Origin: Clostridiales bacterium | GTDB lineage: Bacteria; Bacillota; Clostridia; Christensenellales; CAG-138 | Direction of reading: 5' to 3' | Assembly: GCA_004557245.1 (NCBI GenBank) | Contig: SFEL01000009.1 | Span: 1 to 64,000, forward strand | Length of the DNA stretch: 64,000 bases | Shown here: positions 15,709 to 24,222 of the stretch, piece after piece | How the letters are laid out: the number at the start of each line of letters is the position of its first letter | How positions within the stretch are numbered: the stretch's first letter is position 1 | Position numbers and translations under genes: made by a program | The notes under the pieces: model-generated | Seen by the model: the letters and a program-made list of their open reading frames with translations, nothing else | The model's database searches: none | What the model was told of the DNA's origin: nothing

Positions 15709-16167
15709 CTATTGGTCGAATTTCGTCAGCTCCACCCCTGCCTCTTTGAATATTTTCAAAGAGAACTCGTCGGGGTAGCCCTCTCCGTATACCACCCTTG
15801 ATATGCCGCTGTTTACTATCATCTTGGCACAGATGACGCAGGGCTGGTGGGTGCAGTATATGGTCGCTCCTTCTATTGATATGCCCAGCTTCGCAGCCTG
15901 TATTATAGCGTTCTGTTCGGCGTGTATGGCGTAGCACAGTTCATGCCGTGTGCCGGAGGGGATGCCCAGCCGACGCCTCATGCATTCGCCTTTTTCGACG
16001 CAGCTCTTTATTCTGGCGGGTGCGCCGTTGTAGCCTGTGGTGATTATGCGCTTGTTCCTGACTATGACAGCGCCTATGTGGCGGTTCTCCTGATAGCAGC
16101 TGGACCATGTGCCTATAGTGGCCGCAAGCTCCATGAAACGCCTATCCCATTTTGTCCATTCAGCCAT
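15709..16167 (-). CDS. Deoxycytidylate (dCMP) deaminase, ComEB-like
   Basis: The 152-residue zinc enzyme has the cytidine/deoxycytidylate deaminase site: HAE at residues 82-84 (His zinc ligand and catalytic Glu) and PCVIC with Cys110 and Cys113. Family features such as GAVIVRNKRIITTGYNGAP and an extra zinc-site Cys/His set (CVEKGEC, HELC) are present. It converts dCMP to dUMP for thymidylate synthesis. The start at 16167 has GGGAGAG upstream; the frame upstream of it overlaps the groES promoter region and has no ribosome site. Confidence 0.92.
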   Translation of the reverse strand: MAEWTKWDRRFMELAATIGTWSSCYQENRHIGAVIVRNKRIITTGYNGAPARIKSCVEKGECMRRRLGIPSGTRHELCYAIHAEQNAIIQAAKLGISIEGATIYCTHQPCVICAKMIVNSGISRVVYGEGYPDEFSLKIFKEAGVELTKFDQ

Positions 16168-16304
16168 ATACTGCTCTCCCGTCGTTTTTGTGAATAAGTA
16201 TATCATCCCATGGGAAAATAGTATATATAAAAAATACCGCAAAAGGCTCGGAAAAGACAAAAGACACAAAATAAGGATTAAATGTGAAAATGCGTGGGAT
16301 ACTA

Positions 16305-16333
16305 TTGAAATACGATCCGACTTGTATTATATT
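16305..16333 (+). promoter_or_regulatory. Sigma-A promoter of groESL
   Basis: TTGAAA (16305-16310) and TATATT (16328-16333) with a 17-bp spacer. The CIRCE operator starts 13 bases further on. Confidence 0.8.
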
Positions 16334-16345
16334 ATGGATTGTCGG

Positions 16346-16372
16346 TTAGCACTCAATGACAATGAGTGCTAA
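16346..16372 (+). promoter_or_regulatory. CIRCE operator (HrcA binding site)
   Basis: A perfect consensus CIRCE element: TTAGCACTC, nine bases, GAGTGCTAA. It overlaps or follows the start site of groESL and marks the operon as HrcA-repressed and heat-inducible. hrcA itself is not in the window. Confidence 0.97.
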
Positions 16373-16425
16373 CAACGAGATCCGCAGAAGTACAATATAA
16401 CACCATATAGGAGGCAATTATAATT

Positions 16426-16710
16426 ATGAAACTCAAACCCTTACTTGACCGCGTGGTACTTAAGAGCACCGAGGCGGAAGAGACCACCAAGAGCGGCATC
16501 ATTCTTACCGGCAGCGCAAAGGAAAAGCCCGTCGTATCCGAAGTCGTAGCAGTTGGTCCCGGCGGCGTCGTGGACGGCAAGGAAGTGACCATGTATGTTG
16601 AAGTAGGCGATAAGGTCGTCATCTCCAATTATGCGGGCACCGAAGTAAAGCTGGATGGCGAAGAGTATAAGATAGTACGCCAGAACGATATACTTGCAGT
16701 TGTTGAATAA
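16426..16710 (+). CDS. groES: Co-chaperonin GroES
   Basis: The 94-residue protein has the full Hsp10 pattern: MKLKPLLDRVV at the start, the mobile loop around EETTKSGIILTGSAKEKP that contacts GroEL, and the conserved end EEYKIVRQNDILAV. It caps the GroEL folding chamber in the cytoplasm. It has a GGAGG site, sits 53 bases after CIRCE, and is followed by groEL after 32 bases. Confidence 0.98.
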   Translation: MKLKPLLDRVVLKSTEAEETTKSGIILTGSAKEKPVVSEVVAVGPGGVVDGKEVTMYVEVGDKVVISNYAGTEVKLDGEEYKIVRQNDILAVVE

Positions 16711-16742
16711 CATTAAATTCAGAGTAAAAGGAGAAAAACACT

Positions 16743-18377
16743 ATGGCAAAGCAGCTTAAATACGGAGAAGAGGCACGCAGGGCTCTGGAAGCCGGCATGA
16801 ATGCCCTTGCCGATACCGTCAAGATAACCCTCGGCCCCAAAGGCCGCAATGTAGTACTCGACAAGAAGTACGGCGCACCCCTCATCACTAACGATGGCGT
16901 GACTATCGCCAAGGAAATCGAGCTGGAAGACCCCTTCGAGAATATGGGCGCACAGCTTGTAAAGGAAGTTTCCATTAAGACAAACGACGTTGCAGGCGAC
17001 GGCACTACCACAGCTACCCTCCTTGCCCAGGCAATCATTCGCGAGGGCATGAAGAACGTAGCCGCAGGCGCCAATCCCATGGAAGTCAAGAAGGGAATCG
17101 AGGCAGCAGTTGACGAGGCTGTAAAGGCGCTGAAGGATATATCCAAGCCCGTAGGCTCCAAGCAGGCCATCGCACAGGTCGCTTCCATTTCCGCGGGCGA
17201 CGAGCGGGTAGGCGCGCTGATTAGCGAAGCTATGGAAAAGGTGGGCAATGACGGCGTCATCACCGTTGAAGAGTCCAAGACCATGAAGACCGAGCTGAAC
17301 ATCGTAGAAGGCATGCAGTTTGACCGGGGCTATGCTTCCGCATACATGGTAACTGATACCGACAAGATGGAAGCCATACTTGATAACCCCTATATCCTCA
17401 TTACCGATAAGAAGATATCCAACATTCAGGACATTCTGCCCGTTCTCGAGAGCGTTGTTCAGCAGGGCGCCAAGCTGCTCATCATCGCCGAGGACGTAGA
17501 GGGCGAAGCGCTGGCTACTCTGGTAGTCAACAAGCTCCGCGGCACCTTCACCTGCGTAGCCGTAAAGGCCCCCGGCTTTGGCGACAGGCGCAAGGCAATG
17601 CTGCAGGATATCGCTATCCTCACAGGCGGTCAGGTCATCAGCGAGGAGCTGGGCATGACTCTCAAGGAAGCTACCATTGACATGCTGGGCCGTGCCCGTC
17701 AGGTCAAGGTCGACAAGGAGAACACCACTATCGTCGAGGGTTCCGGCGATCCTTCCGAGATACGCGCCCGCATAAGCTCCATCAAGGCTCAGATAGAGGA
17801 AACTACCTCCGATTACGACAAGGAAAAGCTTCAGGAGCGTCTGGCTAAGCTGGCTGGCGGCGTAGCCGTCATCGCAGTAGGCGCAGCCACTGAAGTTGAG
17901 ATGAAGGAGATAAAGCTCCGCATAGAGGACGCCCTGAACGCTACACGTGCGGCCGTTGAAGAGGGCATTGTCCCCGGCGGCGGCGTAGCTCTTGTGAACG
18001 TCATCGACAAGGTAAAGAAGCTTGAAGGCGAGTACGAAGGCGACAAGCGTACCGGCGTAAAGATCGTCGTTCGCGCCCTTGAGGAGCCCGTACGTCAGAT
18101 TGCGGCTAACGCAGGTCTGGAGGGTTCCGTGATAGTTGAGAACATCAAGCGCTCCGGCAAGACCGGCTACGGTTACGATGCACGCAACGACGAATACTGC
18201 GTAATGGAAGATAAGGGAATTATCGATCCTACCAAGGTCACTCGCAGTGCACTCCAGAATGCGGCCTCCATCGCTGCTATGGTTCTTACTACCGAGAGCC
18301 TGGTATGCGATATTCCCACTCCTCCCGCAGCACCCGCTCCCGGCGGCGACATGGGCGGCATGGGCGGTATGTACTAA
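16743..18377 (+). CDS. groL: Chaperonin GroEL
   Basis: The 544-residue Hsp60 has expected motifs: TLGPKGRNVVLDKKYG near residue 30, the ATP-site segment NDVAGDGTTTATLLAQAI near 82, and the Gly-Met-rich tail GGDMGGMGGMY. It forms the two-ring ATP-driven folding machine. It is co-transcribed with groES under CIRCE control and ends at the terminator at 18405-18437. Its minus strand contains a long open frame that is an artefact of codon use. Confidence 0.98.
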   Translation: MAKQLKYGEEARRALEAGMNALADTVKITLGPKGRNVVLDKKYGAPLITNDGVTIAKEIELEDPFENMGAQLVKEVSIKTNDVAGDGTTTATLLAQAIIREGMKNVAAGANPMEVKKGIEAAVDEAVKALKDISKPVGSKQAIAQVASISAGDERVGALISEAMEKVGNDGVITVEESKTMKTELNIVEGMQFDRGYASAYMVTDTDKMEAILDNPYILITDKKISNIQDILPVLESVVQQGAKLLIIAEDVEGEALATLVVNKLRGTFTCVAVKAPGFGDRRKAMLQDIAILTGGQVISEELGMTLKEATIDMLGRARQVKVDKENTTIVEGSGDPSEIRARISSIKAQIEETTSDYDKEKLQERLAKLAGGVAVIAVGAATEVEMKEIKLRIEDALNATRAAVEEGIVPGGGVALVNVIDKVKKLEGEYEGDKRTGVKIVVRALEEPVRQIAANAGLEGSVIVENIKRSGKTGYGYDARNDEYCVMEDKGIIDPTKVTRSALQNAASIAAMVLTTESLVCDIPTPPAAPAPGGDMGGMGGMY

Positions 18378-18404
18378 AGATAAGCAAAAACTCATAAGTA
18401 ATAT

Positions 18405-18437
18405 CGGTGGAACGGGAAACCGTTCCGCCGTTTTTTT
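18405..18437 (+). terminator. groESL terminator
   Basis: An 11-bp stem (18405-18415 with 18420-18430), GAAA loop, and seven T residues. Confidence 0.93.
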
Positions 18438-18849
18438 ATTGTATAAGTGTATACGGTGATGCAGGAAATACAATATTTGATATATTTTAAACTAAAACAC
18501 GCGGGTTCTGAAATGCATTCAAGGGAGTATATTTTGTATAAAGGATTAAAGCAGAATTGAAGAAGAATTATAGCGGGGGCGAAGGATAAAAGCAGCACAA
18601 ATACCACCGAATTGATGGAAAAACATCAATAAATGGGGAATTTTTAACGATTCCGGCCCTCGAGATACACAACCCGTAAAGGATACAGCCACAGCCGTTA
18701 AGAACGTGTTCAGAAAAGCTGACATGTATTGTGCAATCAGAGGGGAAGTGATTATAATTATCTCAACCAAGCGAAATACGTTCTTTCCTATCTTGCAAAA
18801 CCTGTCATTAAACGCTTGGGAGAATCTTTTATAATTGGAGGTATCATTC
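18438..18849. other. Non-coding gap before the sodium:alanine symporter
   Basis: About 410 bases with no convincing gene. I looked for a glycine riboswitch, which often precedes this transporter type, and did not see its conserved core. A TATAAT at 18830-18835 overlaps the ribosome site region and is therefore unlikely to be the main promoter. Confidence 0.4.
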
Positions 18850-20274
18850 GTGACTTTGATGGACAAAATTATTGAGATCAACAGTACTGTAAACGGTATT
18901 GTATGGGGCATCCCCATGTTGATCCTCATCGTTGGTACGGGCATCTATATGACCGTGCGTCTCGGTTTCTTCCAGTTCAGGCACTTTGGCTATGCTATCA
19001 AGAATACCATAGGCAAGGTGTTTGACAAAAGCCAGAAGGTAGAGGCCAAGGAAGGCGCTATCACTCCCATGCAGGCCGTTACGACAGCCCTCGCGGCGAC
19101 AGTAGGTACCGGTAACATCGTCGGCGTAACCGGCGCTATCGCCCTTGGCGGCCCCGGCGCTGTGTTCTGGATGGAAGTTTCCGCCCTCGTGGGCATGGCT
19201 ACCAAGTTCTCTGAGGTTACCCTCGCCATAAAGTATCGCGAAAAGAACGATAAGGGCGACTGGGTAGGCGGTCCTATGTACTACATAAAGAACGGCCTTG
19301 GCAAGAAGTGGGCATGGCTGGGCGGCGTATTCGCTGTACTGGGTGCTATCTGCGCCTTCGGTATAGGCAATATGACCCAGATGAACTCCATAGCTACTTC
19401 TATCAGTTCCGCTATTACTACTCTGATCCCCTCTACCGTTGGTTCTGAGGGCACCATAGCCCTGATTGCCGGTATCGTAATGGCAATCGTATGCGCTGTT
19501 ACCTACCTCGGCGGCATCAAGCGCATTGGTGAGGTTACTGAGAAGCTGGTTCCCGTAATGGCTATCATCTACATCGTATCCTCCCTAATTCTGATCTTTA
19601 TCCACATCGGCAGCTTCCCGGAGATCATCCGTCAGATCGTTGTGGGCGCTTTCAATCCCTCTGCCATAGTGGGCGGCGCCCTGGGTATCGGCATAGTCGA
19701 AGCTATGAAGCGCGGCGTTGGCCGCGGCGTGTTCTCCAATGAGGCCGGTCTTGGTTCCGCTCCTATGGCCCACGCTGCTGCTGAGACTGAGGGTCCCGTA
19801 CATCAGGGCCTCTACGGCATCTTTGAAGTATTCGCAGATACTACCGTCATCTGCACCATGACTTCTCTGGTAATCCTCATGAGCGGCGTTGAGATTCCCT
19901 ACGGCACCAACCCCGGCGTTCTTCTGACCAACGCTGCATTCTCAGCTACCTACGGCCAGTTCGCTTCTGTAGTAGTTGCAATCGGTCTCTCGCTCTTCGC
20001 GGGTTCCACCATACTCAGCTGGGGCCTCTACGGCACCCGCTGTGCAGAGTATCTGTTCGGCACCAAGGTCATTAAGCCCTACCAGATTCTGTTCTGCATC
20101 ATGGTAGTGGTTGGCGCTACCATGGACCTGAGCCTTGCATGGGATATAGCCGATACCCTCAACGCCTGCATGGCCATTCCTAACCTTATCGCCCTGTTGG
20201 CTCTGTCTCCCGTGGTCATCAAGCTGGCCAAGGAGTACGGCGCAGAGCATTTCACCGAGAAGAAGAAGGCCTAA
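18850..20274 (+). CDS. AGCS family sodium:alanine/glycine symporter
   Basis: The roughly 474-residue membrane protein has the AGCS signature (GTGNIVGVTGAIALGGPGAV around residue 85) and related motifs such as WVGGPMYYIKNG and GVFSNEAGLGSAPMAHAAA. It imports alanine or glycine with sodium. I prefer the GTG at 18850, with GGAGG at 18837-18841 at ideal spacing; the ATG at 18859 is the alternative. The gene stands alone and ends at the terminator at 20292-20317. Confidence 0.93.
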   Translation: MTLMDKIIEINSTVNGIVWGIPMLILIVGTGIYMTVRLGFFQFRHFGYAIKNTIGKVFDKSQKVEAKEGAITPMQAVTTALAATVGTGNIVGVTGAIALGGPGAVFWMEVSALVGMATKFSEVTLAIKYREKNDKGDWVGGPMYYIKNGLGKKWAWLGGVFAVLGAICAFGIGNMTQMNSIATSISSAITTLIPSTVGSEGTIALIAGIVMAIVCAVTYLGGIKRIGEVTEKLVPVMAIIYIVSSLILIFIHIGSFPEIIRQIVVGAFNPSAIVGGALGIGIVEAMKRGVGRGVFSNEAGLGSAPMAHAAAETEGPVHQGLYGIFEVFADTTVICTMTSLVILMSGVEIPYGTNPGVLLTNAAFSATYGQFASVVVAIGLSLFAGSTILSWGLYGTRCAEYLFGTKVIKPYQILFCIMVVVGATMDLSLAWDIADTLNACMAIPNLIALLALSPVVIKLAKEYGAEHFTEKKKA

Positions 20275-20291
20275 TCGCCAAAGTAAAATCA

Positions 20292-20317
20292 AGAGCCGGA
20301 GCAATCCGGCTCTTTTT
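20292..20317 (+). terminator. Terminator of the AGCS gene
   Basis: A 9-bp stem AGAGCCGGA/TCCGGCTCT with a GCAA loop, followed by T residues. Confidence 0.9.
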
Positions 20318-20336
20318 ACCGAGTATTGGATAAATA

Positions 20337-20370
20337 AAAAAGCCTTCCGGAGGTAAATCCGAAGGCTTTT
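20337..20370 (-). terminator. Terminator of the two-component/small membrane protein transcript
   Basis: Arms AAAAGCCTTCCGGA and TCCGAAGGCTTTT pair with one bulge; on the minus strand it lies 14 bases after the small membrane protein gene and ends in T residues. Confidence 0.85.
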
Positions 20371-20383
20371 GGACATCGTCTGT

Positions 20384-20581
20384 TTATCGGTAGAATATTC
20401 CTATCAGAATCACGCCGACTATGAAAAGTATGGAGAATACTATAAGGAAGAAGCCGGCTACGCGGTAATTTTTGCCCTGTATGCGGTAAAACCTGAACAG
20501 GAATATCATCAGCAACATCATGGCGAGGGAAAACATCGAAACGTAAGAACAAAGGTTTATAAAGGGAGTAATCTCAGGCAT
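20384..20581 (-). CDS. Small two-helix membrane protein
   Basis: The 65-residue protein has two hydrophobic helices (about residues 10-30 and 42-63) with a short basic loop (RFYRIQGKNYR) between. A strong AAAGGAGG site precedes the ATG. It follows the KdpE-like regulator by 12 bases on the same strand, so it is likely co-transcribed with it. It is not one of the known Kdp pump subunits by sequence (KdpF is shorter with one helix). Function unknown; a role in sensing or in kinase control is only suggested by position. Confidence 0.8.
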   Translation of the reverse strand: MPEITPFINLCSYVSMFSLAMMLLMIFLFRFYRIQGKNYRVAGFFLIVFSILFIVGVILIGIFYR

Positions 20582-20593
20582 TGTGGGCCTCCT

Positions 20594-21304
20594 TTAAATG
20601 TTTTCTTCCGCGTGGTCTATCATACGGTAACCTACGCCTGTCTCGGTTATGATGAACTGAGGATCTGCGGGGTTTTCCTCCAGCTTGCGGCGAATGTTGG
20701 CCATATTTACGCGCAGTATCTGGTTGTTTACGGTAGGCCGGGCGCCCCATACGCAGCGTATTATAAAGTCGTAAGTCAATACCTTGCCGATGTGCAGCAT
20801 AGTGAGCATGACTATCTTATATTCTACCTGAGTCAGGTGTATCTCATGATCGTCGAGGTATACGCGGCGCTTGTCGTAGTCAATGGTGAGACGGCCGTTT
20901 TGCGCCTTGCCGGTGGGTGTATCCGGTGCGCCGGTGCTGACATGGCGCAGGGCTATGCGTATGCGGGCCAGCAGCTCGGCGGTGCCGAAGGGCTTTGTTA
21001 CGTAGTCGTCCGCGCCTAGATCCAATGCTTCAACCTTGTCGCGCTCGCGATTCCGGGCAGAAAGCACTATTATTGGCACCTGGGACCATTGCCGGACATT
21101 CTTGATGATATCCAGACCGTCTATATCCGGCAGGCCAAGATCCAGCAGAACTACGTCGGGACAGTGGGAGGATATGGTGGAAAGAGCCTCGCGGCCGGTG
21201 TTTACCTGCACTACGCGGTAATCGTTTGCATCGAGTATGGTAGTAAGAAGGTGAACAATGGCCTTGTCGTCTTCCACTATCAATACTATAGGAAGATTCT
21301 TCAT
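20594..21304 (-). CDS. KdpE-like OmpR family response regulator
   Basis: The 236-residue regulator has a receiver domain with acidic pocket EDD (11-13), phospho-acceptor Asp55 (VVLLDLGLPD) and Lys104 (TKPF), and an OmpR-type winged helix (LTQVEYKIVMLTMLHIGKVLTYDFI, then RVNMANIRRKLEENP). Its closest pattern is KdpE, the potassium/osmotic-stress regulator. It is divergent from the DUF4118 histidine kinase gene. There is no kdpFABC in the window. Three 10-bp-phased repeats at 21388-21417 are a candidate binding site. Confidence 0.9.
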   Translation of the reverse strand: MKNLPIVLIVEDDKAIVHLLTTILDANDYRVVQVNTGREALSTISSHCPDVVLLDLGLPDIDGLDIIKNVRQWSQVPIIVLSARNRERDKVEALDLGADDYVTKPFGTAELLARIRIALRHVSTGAPDTPTGKAQNGRLTIDYDKRRVYLDDHEIHLTQVEYKIVMLTMLHIGKVLTYDFIIRCVWGARPTVNNQILRVNMANIRRKLEENPADPQFIITETGVGYRMIDHAEENI

Positions 21305-21387
21305 ACAGCAACAGACCTCCTGTAGACTTTAATAATATTATACATACACAGCCGGTGGATTTAAATATTCCGTCCGTTCATCACCCG

Positions 21388-21417
21388 CTAAGAAACGTTA
21401 AGAGATGCTAAGAAATA
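21388..21417. promoter_or_regulatory. Three phased direct repeats, candidate response-regulator box
   Basis: CTAAGAAACG, TTAAGAGATG and CTAAGAAATA follow one another with exact 10-bp period between the divergent regulator and kinase genes. OmpR-family regulators bind such helically phased direct repeats. The assignment to the adjacent regulator is inference. Confidence 0.55.
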
Positions 21418-21542
21418 ATAAAAAACACTTGACGAAAACTTAACAATCGCGGTGTGATTTTTGCGGATCCTTTCCGGCCAATGGACTGCTGCTCTGTTAA
21501 AGCGACACATATGCTTAGCATATATTATTTTTCAACACGAAA

Positions 21543-21551
21543 TGGTATAAT
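21543..21551 (+). promoter_or_regulatory. Extended -10 promoter abutting the kinase start
   Basis: TGGTATAAT lies only 7 bases before the ATG at 21559. If used, transcription would start at or within a base or two of the ATG. Confidence 0.5.
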
Positions 21552-21558
21552 CAATTTT

Positions 21559-22653
21559 ATGAAATGGTTTGCAACAAATACGATAAAGAAAATAAAGACC
21601 TTCCGGCTGGAATGGCGTCCCATGGTGGACACGCTGCTGATAATGATGGCGGCTACAGCATTGAGTTTTGTGCTGCACGAGTTTTTTATACAAAACAATA
21701 ACGTTTCCATGATATACGCACTGGCGGTAGTGGTGGTGTCCTGTGTAACACCGGGGTATTTTTACGGCTTCATTGCTTCGCTGATAAGCGTAATAGGCGT
21801 GAACTATTTCTTTACGCTGCCGTATTGGGCGTTCAACTTCTCGATGACCGGCTACCCCATAACCTTTTTTATAATGCTGATAACCTCCGTAATTACCAGT
21901 ACCTTAGTGACGGGCTACCGCGAACGTGAGCGCGTAGAGATGGAGGCTGAAAAGGAAAAACTCAGGAGCAATCTGCTTCGGGCAATATCCCACGACCTGA
22001 GGACGCCGCTTACTTCTATATCCGGATCCAGCAGCCTTCTGATTTCGGACTGGAAAGTAATAGACGAGCAAACACGTATGGCGCTGCTGAAGGATATAAG
22101 GGATAACTCCGACTGGCTGGTGCGCATGGTGGAGAACCTGCTTTCCGTGACAAGGATAAGCGACGGAGGCGGGGGTATACAGAAAGTGCCGGACATGGCG
22201 GAAGATATAGTGGCTCATGCGGTGTCGCAGGTACGCCGCAGGTTCCCGGAGCAAAAGCTCAACGTCATAGCTTCCGCGGAGCCCTTTGAGGTTCCCATGG
22301 ACTCTACACTGATAGAGCAGGTGATAATAAATCTCATAGAAAACGCCATCTATCACAGCGGCAGCAACGAGCCCATAACCGTGCAGGTGGCGGAAAAGGA
22401 CGGTAAAGCAGTTTTCACCGTAAGGGATCACGGCAAGGGTGTAGACGTTGGCCGCATGATGTGGATTATGGATGGCTACGTGGAGACGGACAGGCCCGGG
22501 GATAAGGGCCGCGGCATGGGTATTGGCCTGTCGCTGTGCTCATCTATAGTAAAGGCCCATGGCGGCACGATGACTGTGGAGAATGCCCTCGACGGCGGTG
22601 CTGTGTTCAGCTTTGCGCTGCCAATGGAGCAGGAGAAAGAAATAAATGAATAA
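21559..22653 (+). CDS. DUF4118 (KdpD-type) sensor histidine kinase
   Basis: The kinase has four membrane helices of the KdpD middle domain (residues about 22-118), then a HisKA domain with His145 (RAISHDLRTPLTSISGSS) and an ATPase domain (NLIENAIYHSG, DHGKGV, GRGMGIGLSLC). It lacks the N-terminal KdpD and universal-stress-like domains of the 890-residue E. coli KdpD. It should phosphorylate the divergent regulator. The start is uncertain: the ATG at 21559 has no ribosome site but sits right after an extended -10, while in-frame ATGs at 21481 and 21511 also lack ribosome sites. Confidence 0.88.
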   Translation: MKWFATNTIKKIKTFRLEWRPMVDTLLIMMAATALSFVLHEFFIQNNNVSMIYALAVVVVSCVTPGYFYGFIASLISVIGVNYFFTLPYWAFNFSMTGYPITFFIMLITSVITSTLVTGYRERERVEMEAEKEKLRSNLLRAISHDLRTPLTSISGSSSLLISDWKVIDEQTRMALLKDIRDNSDWLVRMVENLLSVTRISDGGGGIQKVPDMAEDIVAHAVSQVRRRFPEQKLNVIASAEPFEVPMDSTLIEQVIINLIENAIYHSGSNEPITVQVAEKDGKAVFTVRDHGKGVDVGRMMWIMDGYVETDRPGDKGRGMGIGLSLCSSIVKAHGGTMTVENALDGGAVFSFALPMEQEKEINE

Positions 22654-23008
22654 GAAAGAGCCCGCAAAAAAGACGATGGCTAAGCTCATATGCGGCCGCT
22701 GTTTATGCTGACGCTCATGGACGGCACAGTGACGCTGAGCAAGGCGCCCGGGCTGCGAAACCCGCAGTTGCAGAGATAAAGGGCGAGGAGGTATACCCCA
22801 GAACTGACTTCCGAGACGGGCAAGAATGGGGATATGGCGTGTACTGTCAACGCCAGCGCTGGCGGCAAGAAGGCTTTTCCACCGGATACATCCGGGGGAA
22901 AAGCTTTCTTCATATATAGAAAGAGTCTTGATTTTATATATGAAACACCCGGTGGCGTGGGCACGATAATATATTTTGAGAAAATTCGGGATTTTTTATA
23001 AAAAAGCC
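22654..23008 (+). other. Non-coding stretch between the kinase and the S10 operon
   Basis: No convincing gene. A 21-codon frame (ATG 22646, stop 22709-22711) overlaps the kinase stop and has a GGAGA site, but its product (begins MNKKEPAKKT) is not recognisable. A long hairpin (22870-22907, about 17 paired bases) followed by a T-rich tail probably ends the kinase transcript. Confidence 0.45.
22870..22907 (+). terminator. Probable terminator after the kinase gene
   Basis: Arms AAGGCTTTTCC and GGAAAAGCTTT extended by CCGGAT/ATCCGG, with a short loop; the following T-run is weak. Confidence 0.55.
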
Positions 23009-23037
23009 TTGCATTGCGGGCTCAGATGCGCTATTAT
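23009..23037 (+). promoter_or_regulatory. Promoter of the S10 ribosomal protein operon
   Basis: TTGCAT (23009-23014) and TATTAT (23032-23037) are 17 bp apart. The leader of about 208 bases to the rpsJ ATG is G/C-rich and has several inverted repeats (for example GTTGCGCG with CGCGTCAAC around 23044-23084, and GGGC/GCCC pairs near 23160-23185). It could carry an L4-type autogenous control element as in other bacteria, but no known motif is recognisable by eye. Confidence 0.7.
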
Positions 23038-23251
23038 ATGTACGTTGCGCGTCCGGGCTCCTGTGTACTCGTGCGCGTCAACGAAATAACCAGCGTCATG
23101 CCTTTGCGGGAGGTTGCCGGTTATGCCATCCGGGTAATTTCCGCAGGGCGCCCACGATACGGGCAACGGGCCTATGTGCCCGGCTGAAGCATTTTAGAAA
23201 AGAAACGCTCGGCCGCGTGTACAGCCCGCATACTAAAAGGAGGAAAATAAC

Positions 23252-23560
23252 ATGGCAAATCAGAAGATTCGTATCAAGCTGAAGGCCTACGAACACAATC
23301 TTATCGACCAGAGCGCCAGTAAGATCGTGGAAACGGCCAAGAGGACCGGCGCATGCGTTTCCGGCCCCATCCCCCTTCCTACCGAGAAGGAGATAGTAAC
23401 CATTCTCCGTTCTCCCCACAAGTATAAGGACAGCCGCGAGCAGTTCGAGATGAGAACCCACAAGCGCCTGATCGACATACTTCAGCCCTCTGCCAAGACC
23501 GTGGACGCGCTGATGAAGCTCGATCTTCCCGCCGGTGTGGACATCGAGATTAAGCTCTAA
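23252..23560 (+). CDS. rpsJ: 30S ribosomal protein S10 (NusE)
   Basis: 102 residues with the S10 start (QKIRIKLKAYEHNLID) and the loop GPIPLPTEKEI. It is part of the 30S head and also the NusE partner of NusB in antitermination. First gene of the block, with AAAGGAGG upstream. tuf and fus, often just upstream in Bacillota, are absent here. Confidence 0.98.
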   Translation: MANQKIRIKLKAYEHNLIDQSASKIVETAKRTGACVSGPIPLPTEKEIVTILRSPHKYKDSREQFEMRTHKRLIDILQPSAKTVDALMKLDLPAGVDIEIKL

Positions 23561-23580
23561 GCCACGGAGGTGTAAGAAAG

Positions 23581-24207
23581 ATGAAGAAAGCTATTTTGGG
23601 CACTAAGCTGGGCATGACCCAGATGTTCAGGGAAGACGGCACCATGATCCCCGTGACCGTAGTTCTTGCCGGTCCCTGCCCCGTAGTTCAGAAAAAGAGC
23701 GTTGAGCACGATGGTTATGAAGCAGTTCAGGTAGCCTTCAAGCCCATCCGCGAAAAGCTCTGCACCAAGCCTATGCTGGGCCACTTCAAGAAGGCCGGCG
23801 TTGAGGCACACCGTTACACCCGCGAGTTCAAGTTCGATGATACCGCTGCTTATGAAGTAGGACAGGTCATCAAGGCTGACATCTTCGCGAACGGCGACCA
23901 TGTAGACGTTACCGCCACCAGCAAGGGCAAGGGCTTCGAGGGCAACATCAAGCGCTGGAATCAGGGCCGCGGCCGCAAGACTCACGGTTCCCATTCCTAC
24001 CGTGTTCCCGGCTCCATGGGCGCCTGCACCTACCCCGGTGAGGTATTCAAGACCAAGCACCTGCCCGGCCATATGGGCAGCGAGCGCGTAACTGTTCAGA
24101 ACCTCGAAGTTGTGCGCGTCGACGCAGACCGTAACCTGCTCCTCGTAAAGGGTGCTATACCCGGCGCCAAGGGCAGCCTCGTAACCGTCCGCGAGACCGT
24201 TAAGTAA
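23581..24207 (+). CDS. rplC: 50S ribosomal protein L3
   Basis: 208 residues, starting KKAILGTKLGMTQMF and containing GKGFEGNIKRWNQGRGRKTHGSHSYRVPGSMGACTYPG in pieces typical of the peptidyl-transferase-facing loop. It is one of the first proteins in 50S assembly. A GGAGG site precedes the ATG, 20 bases after rpsJ. Confidence 0.98.
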   Translation: MKKAILGTKLGMTQMFREDGTMIPVTVVLAGPCPVVQKKSVEHDGYEAVQVAFKPIREKLCTKPMLGHFKKAGVEAHRYTREFKFDDTAAYEVGQVIKADIFANGDHVDVTATSKGKGFEGNIKRWNQGRGRKTHGSHSYRVPGSMGACTYPGEVFKTKHLPGHMGSERVTVQNLEVVRVDADRNLLLVKGAIPGAKGSLVTVRETVK

Positions 24208-24222
24208 AGGAGGAAGCACTAA

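Noticed and set aside
16719..18473. 584-codon open frame on the minus strand opposite groEL
   Set aside because: It is a shadow produced by the codon bias of groEL; the product has no recognisable domain and no ribosome site.
18438..18849. Glycine riboswitch before the AGCS symporter
   Set aside because: The conserved glycine-riboswitch core is not visible in the 410-base gap.
18546..18944. 132-codon minus-strand frame before the AGCS gene
   Set aside because: No ribosome site or recognisable domain; it runs into the start of the symporter gene.
20384..22653. A potassium-pump (Kdp) locus
   Set aside because: Only regulator- and kinase-like genes are present; no kdpA, kdpB or kdpC, and the kinase lacks the KdpD-specific N-terminal domains.
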